A stretch of DNA of 64,000 nucleotides. It comes from CAVXNB01 sp963763085. Its GTDB lineage: Bacteria > Actinomycetota > Acidimicrobiia > Acidimicrobiales > Bog-793. The stretch is from contig CAVXNB010000004.1 in assembly GCA_963763085.1 (NCBI GenBank), positions 868,001 through 932,000 of the forward strand, given 5' to 3'. Shown piece after piece: positions 1-8,695 of the stretch. The notes under the pieces were generated by a model, which saw nothing but the letters and a program-made list of their open reading frames with translations, made no database searches and was not told the DNA's origin. Position numbers and translations under genes: made by a program. How positions within the stretch are numbered: position 1 is the stretch's first letter; every line of letters begins with the position of its first letter.

Positions 1-69
1 CGGGTGCTCTCCGACTTCGTCGAGACGGCCGCACTGAAGGCCACAGACGGGTCCGAGGCGCCGAACTGA
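1..69 (+). CDS. C-terminal end of an unidentified protein
   Basis: The window opens inside a reading frame that runs 22 codons to a TGA at 67-69. The visible tail reads RVLSDFVETA followed by ALKATDGSEAPN. The alternation of hydrophobic and charged residues and the G/C-rich third positions look like a real C-terminus, but it is too short to assign a family. It is convergent with the MoaD-like gene and ends 10 bases before that gene's stop. Confidence 0.5.
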   Translation, partial: RVLSDFVETAALKATDGSEAPN

Positions 70-79
70 GCAGGGCCTG

Positions 80-376
80 TTACCCGCCGGCCATAGCACC
101 CACGACGAAGAATGGCTCGGCACCGGTCGCGACTGCGTCGGGAAGCGGCGCGTCCGGGGACTCGTGAGACAGGTCGTCCTCGCAGGCGAAGAAACGCACG
201 AAAGCCCGCCGCTGCTGCGTGACCGGGTCGCGGATGGTCCCGTGCAGCGCCGGGAAGCGGGCCTCGAGCGCATCGATCACCGATCGCTGCGTGGGGGGAT
301 CGGTGACCTCCAGCTCCACCTCCCGGTCGACTTGAGCAAGAGTTCGCAGGTGTGCCGGGAGCACGACGCGGATCAT
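80..376 (-). CDS. MoaD/ThiS-family ubiquitin-like protein
   Basis: A 98-residue protein starting MIRVVLPAHLRTLA and ending VVGAMAGG. The size, the beta-grasp-like pattern and the terminal Gly-Gly fit the MoaD/ThiS sulfur-carrier family, in which the C-terminal glycine is adenylated and thiocarboxylated. The ATG overlaps the TGA of the upstream BNR-repeat gene (ATGA), so the two are probably translated together. No MoeB-like activating enzyme or molybdopterin synthase large subunit is nearby, so participation in molybdenum cofactor synthesis is not implied. The partner protein and pathway are unknown. Confidence 0.75.
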   Translation of the reverse strand: MIRVVLPAHLRTLAQVDREVELEVTDPPTQRSVIDALEARFPALHGTIRDPVTQQRRAFVRFFACEDDLSHESPDAPLPDAVATGAEPFFVVGAMAGG

Positions 377-1488
377 GGCAACGTCTGCACCTCGACCGAC
401 AGCACAGCCGGCAGGTCCCGGACGATCGGCGCCCAGGTGTCACCCGAGTCGGCTGATCCGTACACCTGGCCTCCCGTCGTGCCGAAGTACACCCCGCAGG
501 ACTCGAGCGTGTCCACCGCCATCGCATCGCGGAGCACGTTGACGTAGCAGTCCTGCTGCGGAAGGCCCTTCGTGAGCGGCTCCCACTCGTTGCCACCGCT
601 TCGGCTGCGGTAGACGCGCAACTTGCCGTCCGGCGGGTAGTGCTCGGAGTCGCTCTTGATCGGCACGACGTAGACGGTCTCCGGTTCGTGCGCATGGACG
701 TCGATGGCGAAGCCGAAATCGCTCGGGAGGTCTCCGCTGACCTCTTCCCAGGAGTCGCCGGCGTCGTCGCTGCGCATTACATCCCAGTGCTTCTGCATGT
801 AAAGCACGTTGGGATGCGAAGGATGCATGGCGAGACGGTGGACGCAGTGGCCGACCTCGGCGTCCGAGTCGGGGATGCCCTCGGAACGCAGTCCCCGGTT
901 CGTGGGATGCCACGTCTTACCGCCGTTGTCCGACCGGAAGACGCCGGCCGCGGAGATCGCCACGAAGATCCGCTCCGGATCACTTGGATCGACCATGATC
1001 GTGTGAAGGCACATGCCGCCCGCCCCCGGTTGCCAACTGGGTCCCGAGCCGTGACCGCGTAGGCCCGAGAGCTCGTTCCAGCTCTGTCCGCCGTCTGTGG
1101 AGCGGAACAGCGCCGCGTCCTCCACGCCGGCGAGGATCGTGTCCGGATCGGTCAGCGACGGTTCGAGATGCCAGACCCGTGCGAATTCCCACGGGTGCGG
1201 CGTGCCGTCGTACCACTGATGGGTCCCGGGCACGCCGTCGTACTGAAACTGGTTGCCCACGGGTTCCCAGGTCGTTCCGCCGTCGTCGGAACGTTGGATC
1301 AGCTGCCCGAACCAGCTGTTGGACTGCGACGCGTAGAGCCGGTTCGGATCGGCGGGAGAGCCGCTCACGTGATAGATCTCCCAGCCTCCGAAATGCGGTC
1401 CACTGACGTCCCAGGTCTCGCGCTTGCCGTCGGATGTGAGGACGAACGCTCCCTTTCGTGTGCCCACGAGCACTCTCACGCCGCTCAT
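373..1488 (-). CDS. BNR/Asp-box repeat (sialidase-like beta-propeller) protein
   Basis: 371 residues from the ATG at 1488, which has a good Shine-Dalgarno (GAGAGGAG) just upstream; a longer in-frame start at 1527 lacks one. The protein carries repeated Asp-box motifs of the S-x-D-G-G-x-T-W type (SDDGGTTWEP, STDGGQSWNE, SDNGGKTWHP, SDDAGDSWEE, SADSGDTWAP), the signature of VPS10/BNR beta-propellers. No signal peptide is visible, so it is probably cytosolic. Asp boxes are structural, so sialidase activity should not be assumed. It overlaps the MoaD-like gene by 4 bases, and the pair is likely one transcript. Confidence 0.8.
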   Translation of the reverse strand: MSGVRVLVGTRKGAFVLTSDGKRETWDVSGPHFGGWEIYHVSGSPADPNRLYASQSNSWFGQLIQRSDDGGTTWEPVGNQFQYDGVPGTHQWYDGTPHPWEFARVWHLEPSLTDPDTILAGVEDAALFRSTDGGQSWNELSGLRGHGSGPSWQPGAGGMCLHTIMVDPSDPERIFVAISAAGVFRSDNGGKTWHPTNRGLRSEGIPDSDAEVGHCVHRLAMHPSHPNVLYMQKHWDVMRSDDAGDSWEEVSGDLPSDFGFAIDVHAHEPETVYVVPIKSDSEHYPPDGKLRVYRSRSGGNEWEPLTKGLPQQDCYVNVLRDAMAVDTLESCGVYFGTTGGQVYGSADSGDTWAPIVRDLPAVLSVEVQTLP

Positions 1489-1619
1489 CTGACTCCTCTC
1501 AACTCGCTTCGCGCAGGCGCTGGCCACCCCCGACCAAGGGTAGTGGCGTGCGCGCGCCTTCGTATTGCTTGGTTAGACGGATCAACCCTCCCAAGATCAT
1601 CGGTGGGTGCTCCCTGGCT

Positions 1620-2423
1620 TCAGCGCCGGCAGAAAAGCGCCCGTAGGTCTCGGTCCTCGTCGACGAGAAGCTCCACGTCGCGGTAGCCGTTCGCGGCCAG
1701 CAGGGGCCTGAGCAGATCGGCCTGCTCACCTCCGAGCTCGAGGAGCAGAGAGCCGCCGGGTCGCAACAGCGGTGCCGCACCGAGGACGGCTCGAGACAGC
1801 AGCGCCGTGCCGTCCTTGCCGCCGTCGAGGGCTTGACGCGGCTCGAACTCGATTACGTCGCGAGGCAACAGGCGGAGGTCGGCGGTCGGGACGTAGGGGA
1901 CGACCGCCGTCACGACGTCGACCCGGCCGGTGAGCGAGTCGGGGACGGGCGCCGCCATGTCGCCCACGAAGACCTCGATGCCGTTGCTCCTGGCGCACGC
2001 CGCCGCCACAGGATCGAGCTCGGTCGCCACGACCCGTGCCAGCGGCCGCCGGCGGCTGAGCACCACGGCGATCGCGCCGGCACCCGTGCAGAGGTCGAGG
2101 CCGAGGCCGCTCTCGGGCAGTCGGTTCGCAGCCTCGAGCGCCAACGGCTCGCTCTGCCAGCGCGGCACGTAGACACCCGGGTGGACGAGCACGGTCTCGC
2201 CGCAGAAGCGCACCGAGCCGGTCAGCCACGCGAGCGGCTCGCCGGTGGAGCGGCGGTCGACAAGGGCCTGGAGTCGTCGCTCGTCGCCACGTGCCGCTCC
2301 GAGGAGCTCGGCGGCTTCCTCCTCTGCGGCGATGCACCCCGCGGCCCGGAGCGCCGATGTCGTCCTCTCCAGCGCGCCGCCGCGCGCCGCCGTCACGCCC
2401 CCCTTCAGGACCGCAACCTCCAT
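1620..2423 (-). CDS. PrmC/HemK-related methyltransferase, unknown substrate
   Basis: 267 residues from the ATG at 2423. An N-terminal helical domain (about 1-75) is followed by a class I SAM-dependent fold with LDLCTGAGAIAVVLS (motif I, about residue 110), an acidic ELD loop and a C-terminal LELGGEQADLL segment. In true PrmC release-factor glutamine methyltransferases motif IV is NPPY; here the aligned stretch reads VVPYVP. This matches the actinobacterial PrmC-related subfamily annotated as putative glutamine-N5 methyltransferase. The Asn that contacts the substrate amide is missing, so release-factor methylation is doubtful. The start lies inside the preceding 59-codon ORF (19-base overlap), suggesting coupling. 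Confidence 0.8.
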   Translation of the reverse strand: MEVAVLKGGVTAARGGALERTTSALRAAGCIAAEEEAAELLGAARGDERRLQALVDRRSTGEPLAWLTGSVRFCGETVLVHPGVYVPRWQSEPLALEAANRLPESGLGLDLCTGAGAIAVVLSRRRPLARVVATELDPVAAACARSNGIEVFVGDMAAPVPDSLTGRVDVVTAVVPYVPTADLRLLPRDVIEFEPRQALDGGKDGTALLSRAVLGAAPLLRPGGSLLLELGGEQADLLRPLLAANGYRDVELLVDEDRDLRALFCRR

Positions 2424-2584
2424 GCGTAGCCCTCGACCACGTCCCCGGCGGCGTCGTACCGCTCGAAGATGTGGTACTCCTCGTCGTGACCAGCCAGGAG
2501 ATTGCAGCTGATGTCCGACCACATCGGGTACTGGGCGCCGCAGACGTCGATTCTGGCGCCGAAGACTTCGAGGTCGTCCATCAT
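2405..2584 (-). CDS. Small conserved-looking protein, 59 aa
   Basis: Reads MMDDLEVFGARIDVCGAQ and ends VEGYAWRLRS. A strong Shine-Dalgarno (GGAGG, seven bases before the ATG at 2584) supports it. The composition is acidic and aromatic (DEEYHIFERYD) with two cysteines, unlike the Arg/Pro/Ala-rich shadows around it. Its stop lies 16 bases inside the methyltransferase gene, so the two are probably translationally coupled. No family recognised. Confidence 0.6.
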   Translation of the reverse strand: MMDDLEVFGARIDVCGAQYPMWSDISCNLLAGHDEEYHIFERYDAAGDVVEGYAWRLRS

Positions 2585-2742
2585 CGCGACGCCTCCAGAA
2601 CAACATCCCGGTGAATTCGGCTCCGAACGCTCTCGCGGCGCACGCTATCGTCTCTCCCTCGCTGGCGACACGAATACGCTACGGCGCCCGGGGCGCCGAT
2701 GCACGCGGGCCACGGGCAACGGCACGTTTTTGGGCGCCCGGC

Positions 2743-4326
2743 TCAGATCTTGGACTTGATGAGCTTCGCCATTGCCGCAGCGCCGGCGCCGCCGATGGGC
2801 ATGTGGATGCCGTCGGGACCGAACCACTGCGGGTTCTTGTCGGCGAGCTTGTTGAAGTCCGCGAGCCGGTCCCGCGAGTACCTGCGGACTCCCTGCTTGA
2901 GGGTGGCGTTCACCGACTGCCACCAGGAGTACGACGGAGGAAGGTGGATGGTCACGAACACGACCCGTGACGCGCCCGCGAGGACGTTCATCATCGTGGT
3001 GAACTGCTCCGGCGTCACCGGGCCGTTGGTCCCGAGGTCGATGATGACGGTCGCCCCGAGGCGGTCCTCAGACTTGAGCTCTTGCGCGAGCGCGACGCCT
3101 TCGTCCCACTGGCGGCTGACCTGTGCCTCGACGTCGATGCCGGGGATGTCCGCCTCGAGGTTCGGCTGCGCGTCGAGCATCACCGAGTCGCCGATCGAGG
3201 TGACGTGGCCGGCGAGAAAGCCCTCGCCGGGAGGCGGCAGCGCCAGCAGGGAGGGATTCGTCGGCAGGAGCCAGTAACCCCGGCCGTCGGGTGTGGCCAC
3301 GGCCGCCGCGATCGGGTTCCTGCTGACTGCGATGGGAGCCGCGCCGTGGTAACGGGCGTTGCCGAAGGGGAAGACACCGCCACCGGCGGCGACGAGCCAG
3401 TACCCGTGCCCGTTCGGAGTCGTCGCGATGGCGGCCATGTGGTCGACGTGGTCGCGGGTTGCAGAGCCGTAGAGGTGGGCGTCGCCGTAGCGGAGCACGG
3501 CACCGTCGGAGACGACGAGCCAGTAGCCCCGGCCGTCCGGCGTGGCGGCGATGGCGACGACGTGGGCCGGCACCTTGTGGCCGCGCTCGTGGCCGGTGCT
3601 GGCCGAGCCGTAGAAGTGGGCGTCGCCGTAGTGGAACACCGTCCCGTCGGACGAGACGAGCCAGTAGCCCCGGTCGTCGGGTGTGGCGGCCATGGCGACG
3701 ATAGGGCTGGCCAGGCGGCGGCCCTTGAGCGACCCGTGCGATCTCGCGTCACCGAATCCGAAGACACCGCCGGCGCTGCTCGCCAGCCAGTACCCTCCGC
3801 CACCCCTCGTCGCCACGATCGCCACGATCGCCGCTTGGGCGGACAGTGACTTGACGGCGCCGTGGAACTTGGCGTGACCGAAGCTGAACACACCTCCACG
3901 AGAGGTCGCGATCCAGTAGCCGCGACCGCCGGGGCTCACGGCCATGCCGACTTCCTGCTGAACGTTGTCCCTCTGCGGGATGGCGCCGAAGTAGCGCGCG
4001 GTGCCGAAGGGGATCGGCTCCCCTGCGATGTCTGGGACGGTTCGCGACGGGCGGACCGATCTGAGCGCGACCGAGTCGCTCAGGCTGAGGGCAGGCGTGG
4101 CGCTCGGCCGTCCGGCCGCGGCCGACGCCGGGCTGATCGCGGTAGCGGCCGTCGCCACGGCTGCAACCGCCATGGCAGAGATGACGGCGACTCGTCCGGC
4201 CAGCGCCCGACGAGCCCGACCAGGCGATCCGGGGTACGCCACCGCATAAACGTTAGTCCTGATCCACCGGGATGCATTGGGCGATCCTCGATGCTGCGCT
4301 GCATCAGACAGACTGGTCTTGGGCAC
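2743..4326 (-). CDS. Secreted GYWL-repeat protein with C-terminal SGNH-like domain
   Basis: 527 residues from a GTG at 4326; a GTG at 4242 would leave a tighter signal peptide. A positively charged stretch and an Ala-rich hydrophobic segment (about 40-68, ending SPASAAAG) look like a Sec signal. Residues 120-370 hold about six degenerate repeats with the cores GYWLVSSDG and YGDAHFYGS, a beta-strand repeat common in Acidimicrobiia surface proteins. The C-terminal domain begins with GDSVMLDAQ, continues with IIDLGTNGPV and ends near DGIHM, which match blocks I, III and V of SGNH esterases/acyltransferases; Ser, Asp and His of a catalytic triad are present. Probably an extracellular enzyme attached to a carbohydrate- or wall-binding repeat region. 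Confidence 0.75.
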   Translation of the reverse strand: MPKTSLSDAAQHRGSPNASRWIRTNVYAVAYPGSPGRARRALAGRVAVISAMAVAAVATAATAISPASAAAGRPSATPALSLSDSVALRSVRPSRTVPDIAGEPIPFGTARYFGAIPQRDNVQQEVGMAVSPGGRGYWIATSRGGVFSFGHAKFHGAVKSLSAQAAIVAIVATRGGGGYWLASSAGGVFGFGDARSHGSLKGRRLASPIVAMAATPDDRGYWLVSSDGTVFHYGDAHFYGSASTGHERGHKVPAHVVAIAATPDGRGYWLVVSDGAVLRYGDAHLYGSATRDHVDHMAAIATTPNGHGYWLVAAGGGVFPFGNARYHGAAPIAVSRNPIAAAVATPDGRGYWLLPTNPSLLALPPPGEGFLAGHVTSIGDSVMLDAQPNLEADIPGIDVEAQVSRQWDEGVALAQELKSEDRLGATVIIDLGTNGPVTPEQFTTMMNVLAGASRVVFVTIHLPPSYSWWQSVNATLKQGVRRYSRDRLADFNKLADKNPQWFGPDGIHMPIGGAGAAAMAKLIKSKI

Positions 4327-4427
4327 TAATTAGGGACTCAGATGGCGCATTATCGTCCCGAGATTGAGACTTCAACCGCGACGGGGCAACCGCTCCGTGG
4401 CCCTGAACGAGAGGCGTCATCACGACT

Positions 4428-4796
4428 ATGCCAGCACCCCCTGTTTGCGCCTTGCTCCTCTGTTCTCCGAACGCCGCCGAGCTGAAGAGGTGGTACTCCG
4501 AAGCGTTCGACGTCGTCGAAAACGAGCTCGGAGCTCTCGAATTCGGAGATGTGGATTTTTACATCGAAGATCACAGCGAGATCAGCGGACCGACTAAAGA
4601 GCCTGCCCGCGTCATGGCCTGTCTGAACATCGAAGACTTCGACACGGTGGAGCAACGCCTCCGTTCCCTCGGCGTGCAGTTCGTGCGCGACACCGAGAAG
4701 ACGTCATTCGGCTTGCTGGCAACTGTCTCCGACCCGGACGGCAACTTCCTTCAGCTCACACAGTGGAAGGTTCCTTCCGCGCACCAACGGAGCTGA
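4428..4796 (+). CDS. VOC (glyoxalase/bleomycin-resistance) family protein
   Basis: 122 residues, one VOC module: beta-alpha-beta-beta-beta start APPVCALLLCSPNAAELKRWY, a central acidic half, and the closing TVSDPDGNFLQLTQW, the usual C-terminal strand of this superfamily. The usual N-terminal metal-binding His is not evident, but the D-P-D-G-N-x-x-x-L turn is well kept. It stands alone, ending 14 bases before the convergent exporter permease. Substrate unknown. Confidence 0.75.
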   Translation: MPAPPVCALLLCSPNAAELKRWYSEAFDVVENELGALEFGDVDFYIEDHSEISGPTKEPARVMACLNIEDFDTVEQRLRSLGVQFVRDTEKTSFGLLATVSDPDGNFLQLTQWKVPSAHQRS

Positions 4797-4810
4797 ATTC
4801 GATCCTGAGT

Positions 4811-5647
4811 TCACGCCGCCGTCGTGGTCCGGAAGCGCCGCAGCGCGAGCGGCACGCATACGGCGATGATGAGCACGCACCAGCCGATCATCGCCGGCAC
4901 GGGATGATCCAGCTGCCATGACCCGTGTGTGGTCGTGCCCTGGCAGATGTTGCGGACGGAGGCGACCAGGGCCGAGAGCGGGTCCCATTCTCCGATCACC
5001 CGCGGCACCTCCCTCATGCCGGCGATGGGCACGAACGTCCCCGCCAGGAACGACAGCGGGAACACGATCGCGAACCCGATCCCCTGCATGGCGTCAGAGT
5101 TGCGGACGATCATGCCCAACAGCACTCCGAACCACGTGAACGCGGACAGGCCGAGCACGATCAGGGCGACGAGCTCGACGAACTTGACCGGGGTCAGCTG
5201 TGGCCTCCAGCCGAGCAGCAGCCCGATGCCGATGATGATGGTCATGCCGAGGATCTGCTCGATCATCTGTCCGATGACCTGTGCCGTGATGACCGACAGC
5301 CGCGTCACAGGCAAGGAGCGGAACCGGTCGATGACTCCGCTCGTGAAGTCGGTCGCCGTCGCAACGCCGGCGCCTATGACGCCGAACGCAAGGCCCTGGC
5401 CGACGAGTCCGGGCAGCAGATAGTCCTGGTAGCGAATGCCGGGAATGTGGATGGCCGAACCGAACACGTACAGGAACAGGAGCGTGAACACGAGGGGCTG
5501 GATGGTGACGTCGCTCAACCTCTCCGGCACGCGAGGGATCGTTCGTAGGCTGCGCCCGACCAGCAGGCTGGTCTCGCGTACGTAACGCACCAGCCGGTTC
5601 GGTGCTGCCGGCGACAATTCGGGCAGCAGAGCCGTTGCGGCGCTCAT
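4811..5647 (-). CDS. ABC-2 type exporter permease (DrrB-like)
   Basis: 278 residues with six hydrophobic segments. Motifs typical of DrrB/ABC-2 permeases include TIQPLVFTLLFLYVFG near the N-terminus, YLLPGLVGQGLAFG, and FLAGTFVPIAGMREVPRV before the last helices. It follows the ATPase gene by only 4 bases, and the pair faces a TetR regulator. Expected to form a homodimeric membrane channel exporting a hydrophobic compound, possibly a drug or lipid. Confidence 0.88.
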   Translation of the reverse strand: MSAATALLPELSPAAPNRLVRYVRETSLLVGRSLRTIPRVPERLSDVTIQPLVFTLLFLYVFGSAIHIPGIRYQDYLLPGLVGQGLAFGVIGAGVATATDFTSGVIDRFRSLPVTRLSVITAQVIGQMIEQILGMTIIIGIGLLLGWRPQLTPVKFVELVALIVLGLSAFTWFGVLLGMIVRNSDAMQGIGFAIVFPLSFLAGTFVPIAGMREVPRVIGEWDPLSALVASVRNICQGTTTHGSWQLDHPVPAMIGWCVLIIAVCVPLALRRFRTTTAA

Positions 5648-5651
5648 GCGT

Positions 5652-6635
5652 TCACCGCGACGGGCTGGTCGAGGCCGAGCTCGGCCGCCGGCGCCTGCGC
5701 CTGCGCGGCGCCTGCCCGGTGAGGGTGAGGAACGCGTCGTCGAGCGTCGGGCGCCGGAGGGCGATCTCGTCGACTGACAAGCCGGCGGTCACCAGGCAGG
5801 CTGTCACCGCGCTGAGGTCGACAGCCTCCCGCGGCGCCGGAATCGAGATCGTCCGGCGGTCGCTTGAAACCTTCATCTCGAACCCGCCGAGCACCCTGAC
5901 CAGCCGCTCGAGGCTGGCGGTGTCTGCCGCCACGACGTCGACCCGCTGCTCGCCGATCTGGGCCTTGAGGGCGGAAGGCGTTCCAGTTGCCACCGTCCGA
6001 CCATGGTCCATGAGCACGATGCTGTCTGCCAGCGCGTCGGCTTCTTCGAGGTACTGGGTGGTGAGCAGCACGGTGACACCTTCCGAGACGAGCTCGCGGA
6101 TCGTCGACCACACGACCTGCCTGCTCCGGGGGTCGAGCCCGGTGGTCGGCTCGTCGAGGACCAGCAGCTGCGGCTGTGTCACGACGCTCGCCGCCAAGTC
6201 GACGCGGCGCCGCTGCCCGCCCGAGATGGACTTCACGAGCTTGTCGCGGAACTCGCCTATGTCGAATCGGTCGATGAGCCGGTAGCTCACCCTCATGGCC
6301 TCGCTCCGGCCGAAGCCTCGCAGCCTCGCGACAAGGACGAGATTCTCGTGGGCCGTGAGGTTGGCTTCGAGCGCGGCGAACTGGCCCGTCAGCGAGATCA
6401 CGCGGCGAACCGCGTCGGCGTCACGAGCCACGTCGTAGCCGCACACGACGGCCGTGCCACTGGTCGGCTCTGACAGCGTCGCCAGCATCCGCACGATCGT
6501 TGTCTTGCCGGCGCCGTTCGGGCCGAGCAGCGACACGACGGTGCCGGCGGAGACCTGGAGGTCGATTCTGTCGACGGCGGTGAAATCGCCGAATCTTTTG
6601 GTCAGCTGATCGGTGACGACCGCGAGTTCGAGCAT
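5652..6635 (-). CDS. ABC exporter ATPase (DrrA/daunorubicin-resistance family)
   Basis: 327 residues. Walker A GPNGAGKTT, Q-loop region LTGQFAALEANLT, signature SGGQRRRVDLA, Walker B LLVLDEPTTGLDPRSR and switch histidine region TTQYLEEAD (Gln-Tyr in place of the usual His, as in DrrA-type proteins). A C-terminal extension after residue 230 ending in an Arg-rich tail is typical of the DrrA family. First gene of a two-gene operon with the permease and divergent from the TetR gene, with 111 bases between them. Confidence 0.92.
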   Translation of the reverse strand: MLELAVVTDQLTKRFGDFTAVDRIDLQVSAGTVVSLLGPNGAGKTTIVRMLATLSEPTSGTAVVCGYDVARDADAVRRVISLTGQFAALEANLTAHENLVLVARLRGFGRSEAMRVSYRLIDRFDIGEFRDKLVKSISGGQRRRVDLAASVVTQPQLLVLDEPTTGLDPRSRQVVWSTIRELVSEGVTVLLTTQYLEEADALADSIVLMDHGRTVATGTPSALKAQIGEQRVDVVAADTASLERLVRVLGGFEMKVSSDRRTISIPAPREAVDLSAVTACLVTAGLSVDEIALRRPTLDDAFLTLTGQAPRRRRRRRPSSASTSPSR

Positions 6636-6746
6636 GAGAAGAACGTCCTCCCTCTTCGGGCGAGATCCCGTAGGGCACTAACTTACAGTGACTGGAAAGA
6701 TTGTGCAACCGTACTTTTCTCCGGGACTCGTACTAAGCTCGGCGAC

Positions 6747-7694
6747 GTGACAGAGGGAGCCACCGTCCCTGAGGCGAAGTTGGCCGTCGAGGGATTGCGC
6801 GAGCGCAAGAAGCGGCTGATGCGGCGGCTGATCTCGGACACCGCGACGGAGATGTTTCTCGAGCGTGGCTTCGACGAGGTCAAGGTGACCGACGTCGCCG
6901 CCGCCTGCGGGGTGTCGGAAAAGACCGTGTACAACTACTTCCCGACGAAGGAGTCGCTGCTTCTCGATCGTGAGGAGGACATGGCCACCGCGATCCGGCA
7001 AGCCTTCGGTCCGGCGGCGCCGCCACGTTCGCCGATAGAGGCAGCGCTCGCGGTTCTCGGCCGCGATCTCGACGAGTTGCGTGCATCGTTGCAGATCGAC
7101 GGCGAGATGCCGTCCGGACTGGCGTTGTTCAGGCGCTTCACCGATCTCATCGACAGCACGCCGTCGCTTCGCGCGGCGCAGCGCGACATGATGGACCGCC
7201 TCGTCCAGGTGACCGCGGAGGCCATGGCCGCCCGCGCCGGTCTCAGCCCGGACGATCCCGAGCCGCAGATCGCGGCGCATGCGATCCTCGGCCTGTGGCG
7301 CATCCAGTTCCAGGCCCTCAGGCGCTACGCCGACGAGGTCGAGGGCCTCGAGGACATCTACGGCAGGGTCACCGCTGAGGTGCGGCGCGCCGCTCGCTTG
7401 ATCGATTCCGGGCTGTGGTCCTTTGGCGTCATGGTGCAGGGCGGTAACAACCGCGAGCAGCTCAAGGCCGCCGCCGACGCCGCCCAGCAGGGCGGGCGCC
7501 AGGTGGCGGCGGCGCTGCGCCAGGCACGCCTCGTCTGGCGCAACCTGCAACAGGAGAGGGACCCGAGCGAGCATCGGGACCGCCACCAGCAGTACATAGA
7601 GGCGCACCGCCAGCAGCAGCAACTCAGGCAGGCTCAACGCGGGCAGCGGCAACGGGACCAAGGCGCCGTTCGCCGGCGCAGGCGGGAGACCTGA
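6747..7694 (+). CDS. TetR-family transcriptional regulator
   Basis: 315 residues from a GTG. The N-terminal helix-turn-helix is clear: TATEMFLERGFDEVKVTDVA then CGVSEKTVYNYFPTKESLLL (about 35-75). The ligand-binding domain follows. Unusually, residues 245-315 form a Gln/Arg-rich, probably coiled-coil tail (QQERDPSEHRDRHQQY and onward) not found in typical 200-residue TetR proteins. Divergent from the DrrAB-like exporter, so it most likely represses that exporter and responds to its cargo. Confidence 0.88.
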   Translation: MTEGATVPEAKLAVEGLRERKKRLMRRLISDTATEMFLERGFDEVKVTDVAAACGVSEKTVYNYFPTKESLLLDREEDMATAIRQAFGPAAPPRSPIEAALAVLGRDLDELRASLQIDGEMPSGLALFRRFTDLIDSTPSLRAAQRDMMDRLVQVTAEAMAARAGLSPDDPEPQIAAHAILGLWRIQFQALRRYADEVEGLEDIYGRVTAEVRRAARLIDSGLWSFGVMVQGGNNREQLKAAADAAQQGGRQVAAALRQARLVWRNLQQERDPSEHRDRHQQYIEAHRQQQQLRQAQRGQRQRDQGAVRRRRRET

Positions 7695-7697
7695 GCC

Positions 7698-7985
7698 TTG
7701 CCAGCCGAGGGAGAGGCTCGCCGACACGACGATTCGTCTCCGATCCGGCCCGCCGGCTCACAGCGCCTCGCCAACCGGCCGCTGACGTGTCCCCACGAAT
7801 CTCGGCTGAGCCGCGACAATCCCGACTACGCGGAGATCGTCGCGGCCCATGCAATCGCCTTGAACGAGGACCGCTCTGGGTATCTCGACCCGGCCACGGG
7901 GTTGTTCGTGCTTTCGGCGGCGTATCTTTCCGCCCGCGGCTACTGCTGTGACAACGGCTGCAGGCATTGCCCGTACGTGGAATGA
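7698..7985 (+). CDS. DUF5522-family small protein
   Basis: 95 residues from a TTG three bases after the TetR stop. The C-terminal half carries YLSARGYCCDNGCRHCPYVE; the clustered C-C-D-N-x-C-R-H-C-P-Y motif is the hallmark of DUF5522 proteins and probably binds metal. The role is unknown. It sits directly upstream of the Dph6-like gene (10 bases). Confidence 0.7.
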   Translation: MPAEGEARRHDDSSPIRPAGSQRLANRPLTCPHESRLSRDNPDYAEIVAAHAIALNEDRSGYLDPATGLFVLSAAYLSARGYCCDNGCRHCPYVE

Positions 7986-7995
7986 GGGCTCGCTG

Positions 7996-8688
7996 GTGAG
8001 CCGCCGCCGCAGAGCCTGGATGAGCTGGAGCAGCGGAAAGGACAGCACGATGGCTCTTGACGTGGTGCGTCACGAGCCGGACATCGACGTCACGGCGCTG
8101 CTGGTGACGCTGAACGCCGCCGCCGACCGGGTTGCGATGCACGGCGTTCGGCGCAGCCTGGTCGAGGCGCAGGCGGATCGCTTGGGGCTGCCGCTCAAGG
8201 TCGTCGAGATCCCGGCGATGTGCTCGAACGATGTCTATGAAGCCCGCATGTCGGCGGCGCTCGAGGAGGCTATCGACGAGGGCGTTGAGCACATCGTCTT
8301 CGGCGATCTGTTCCTCGAGGACGTTCGGGCCTACCGCGAGAGCCGGCTCGCCGATACAGGAGTCTCGCCGGGGTTCCCGCTCTGGGGCCGTCCGACAGAC
8401 GTCCTGGCACAGGACATCCTCAGCTGTGGAGTCCGCGCGGTGCTCACGTGTGTCGATCCCGCTCAATTGCCGGGGGGATTTGCCGGCCGGCTCTATGACG
8501 CCAGCCTGTTGACGGAGCTTCCTGCAGCCGTTGACCCTTGCGGCGAGCGCGGCGAGTTCCACACATTCGTGTTCGACGGACCCGGGTTTGCCAGTCCGAT
8601 CGACATCGAGGTGGGTGAGGCGGAAGAGCACGACGGTTTCGTGTTCTGCGACGTACGGCCCGGACCACCCAGACTCGACGGGCGCTAG
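7996..8688 (+). CDS. Dph6-like ATP pyrophosphatase
   Basis: 230 residues from a GTG with a GAGGG Shine-Dalgarno. The PP-loop reads AWMSWSSGKDSTMAL; further conserved features are EHIVFGDLFLEDVR and GFPLWGRPTDVLA, which match the Dph6/MJ0570 ATP-pyrophosphatase family (eukaryotic and archaeal diphthine-ammonia ligases). Bacteria lack diphthamide, so the bacterial homologue probably adenylates and amidates something else; the substrate is unknown. Convergent with the iron-type ABC operon, 7 bases between stops. Confidence 0.8.
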   Translation: MSRRRRAWMSWSSGKDSTMALDVVRHEPDIDVTALLVTLNAAADRVAMHGVRRSLVEAQADRLGLPLKVVEIPAMCSNDVYEARMSAALEEAIDEGVEHIVFGDLFLEDVRAYRESRLADTGVSPGFPLWGRPTDVLAQDILSCGVRAVLTCVDPAQLPGGFAGRLYDASLLTELPAAVDPCGERGEFHTFVFDGPGFASPIDIEVGEAEEHDGFVFCDVRPGPPRLDGR

Positions 8689-8695
8689 GCGTTCG

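Noticed and set aside
6675..6691. CACT-AACTTAC-AGTG as a TetR operator between drrA-like and TetR genes
   Set aside because: Only four bases of each arm match and the centre is not symmetric; too weak to list.
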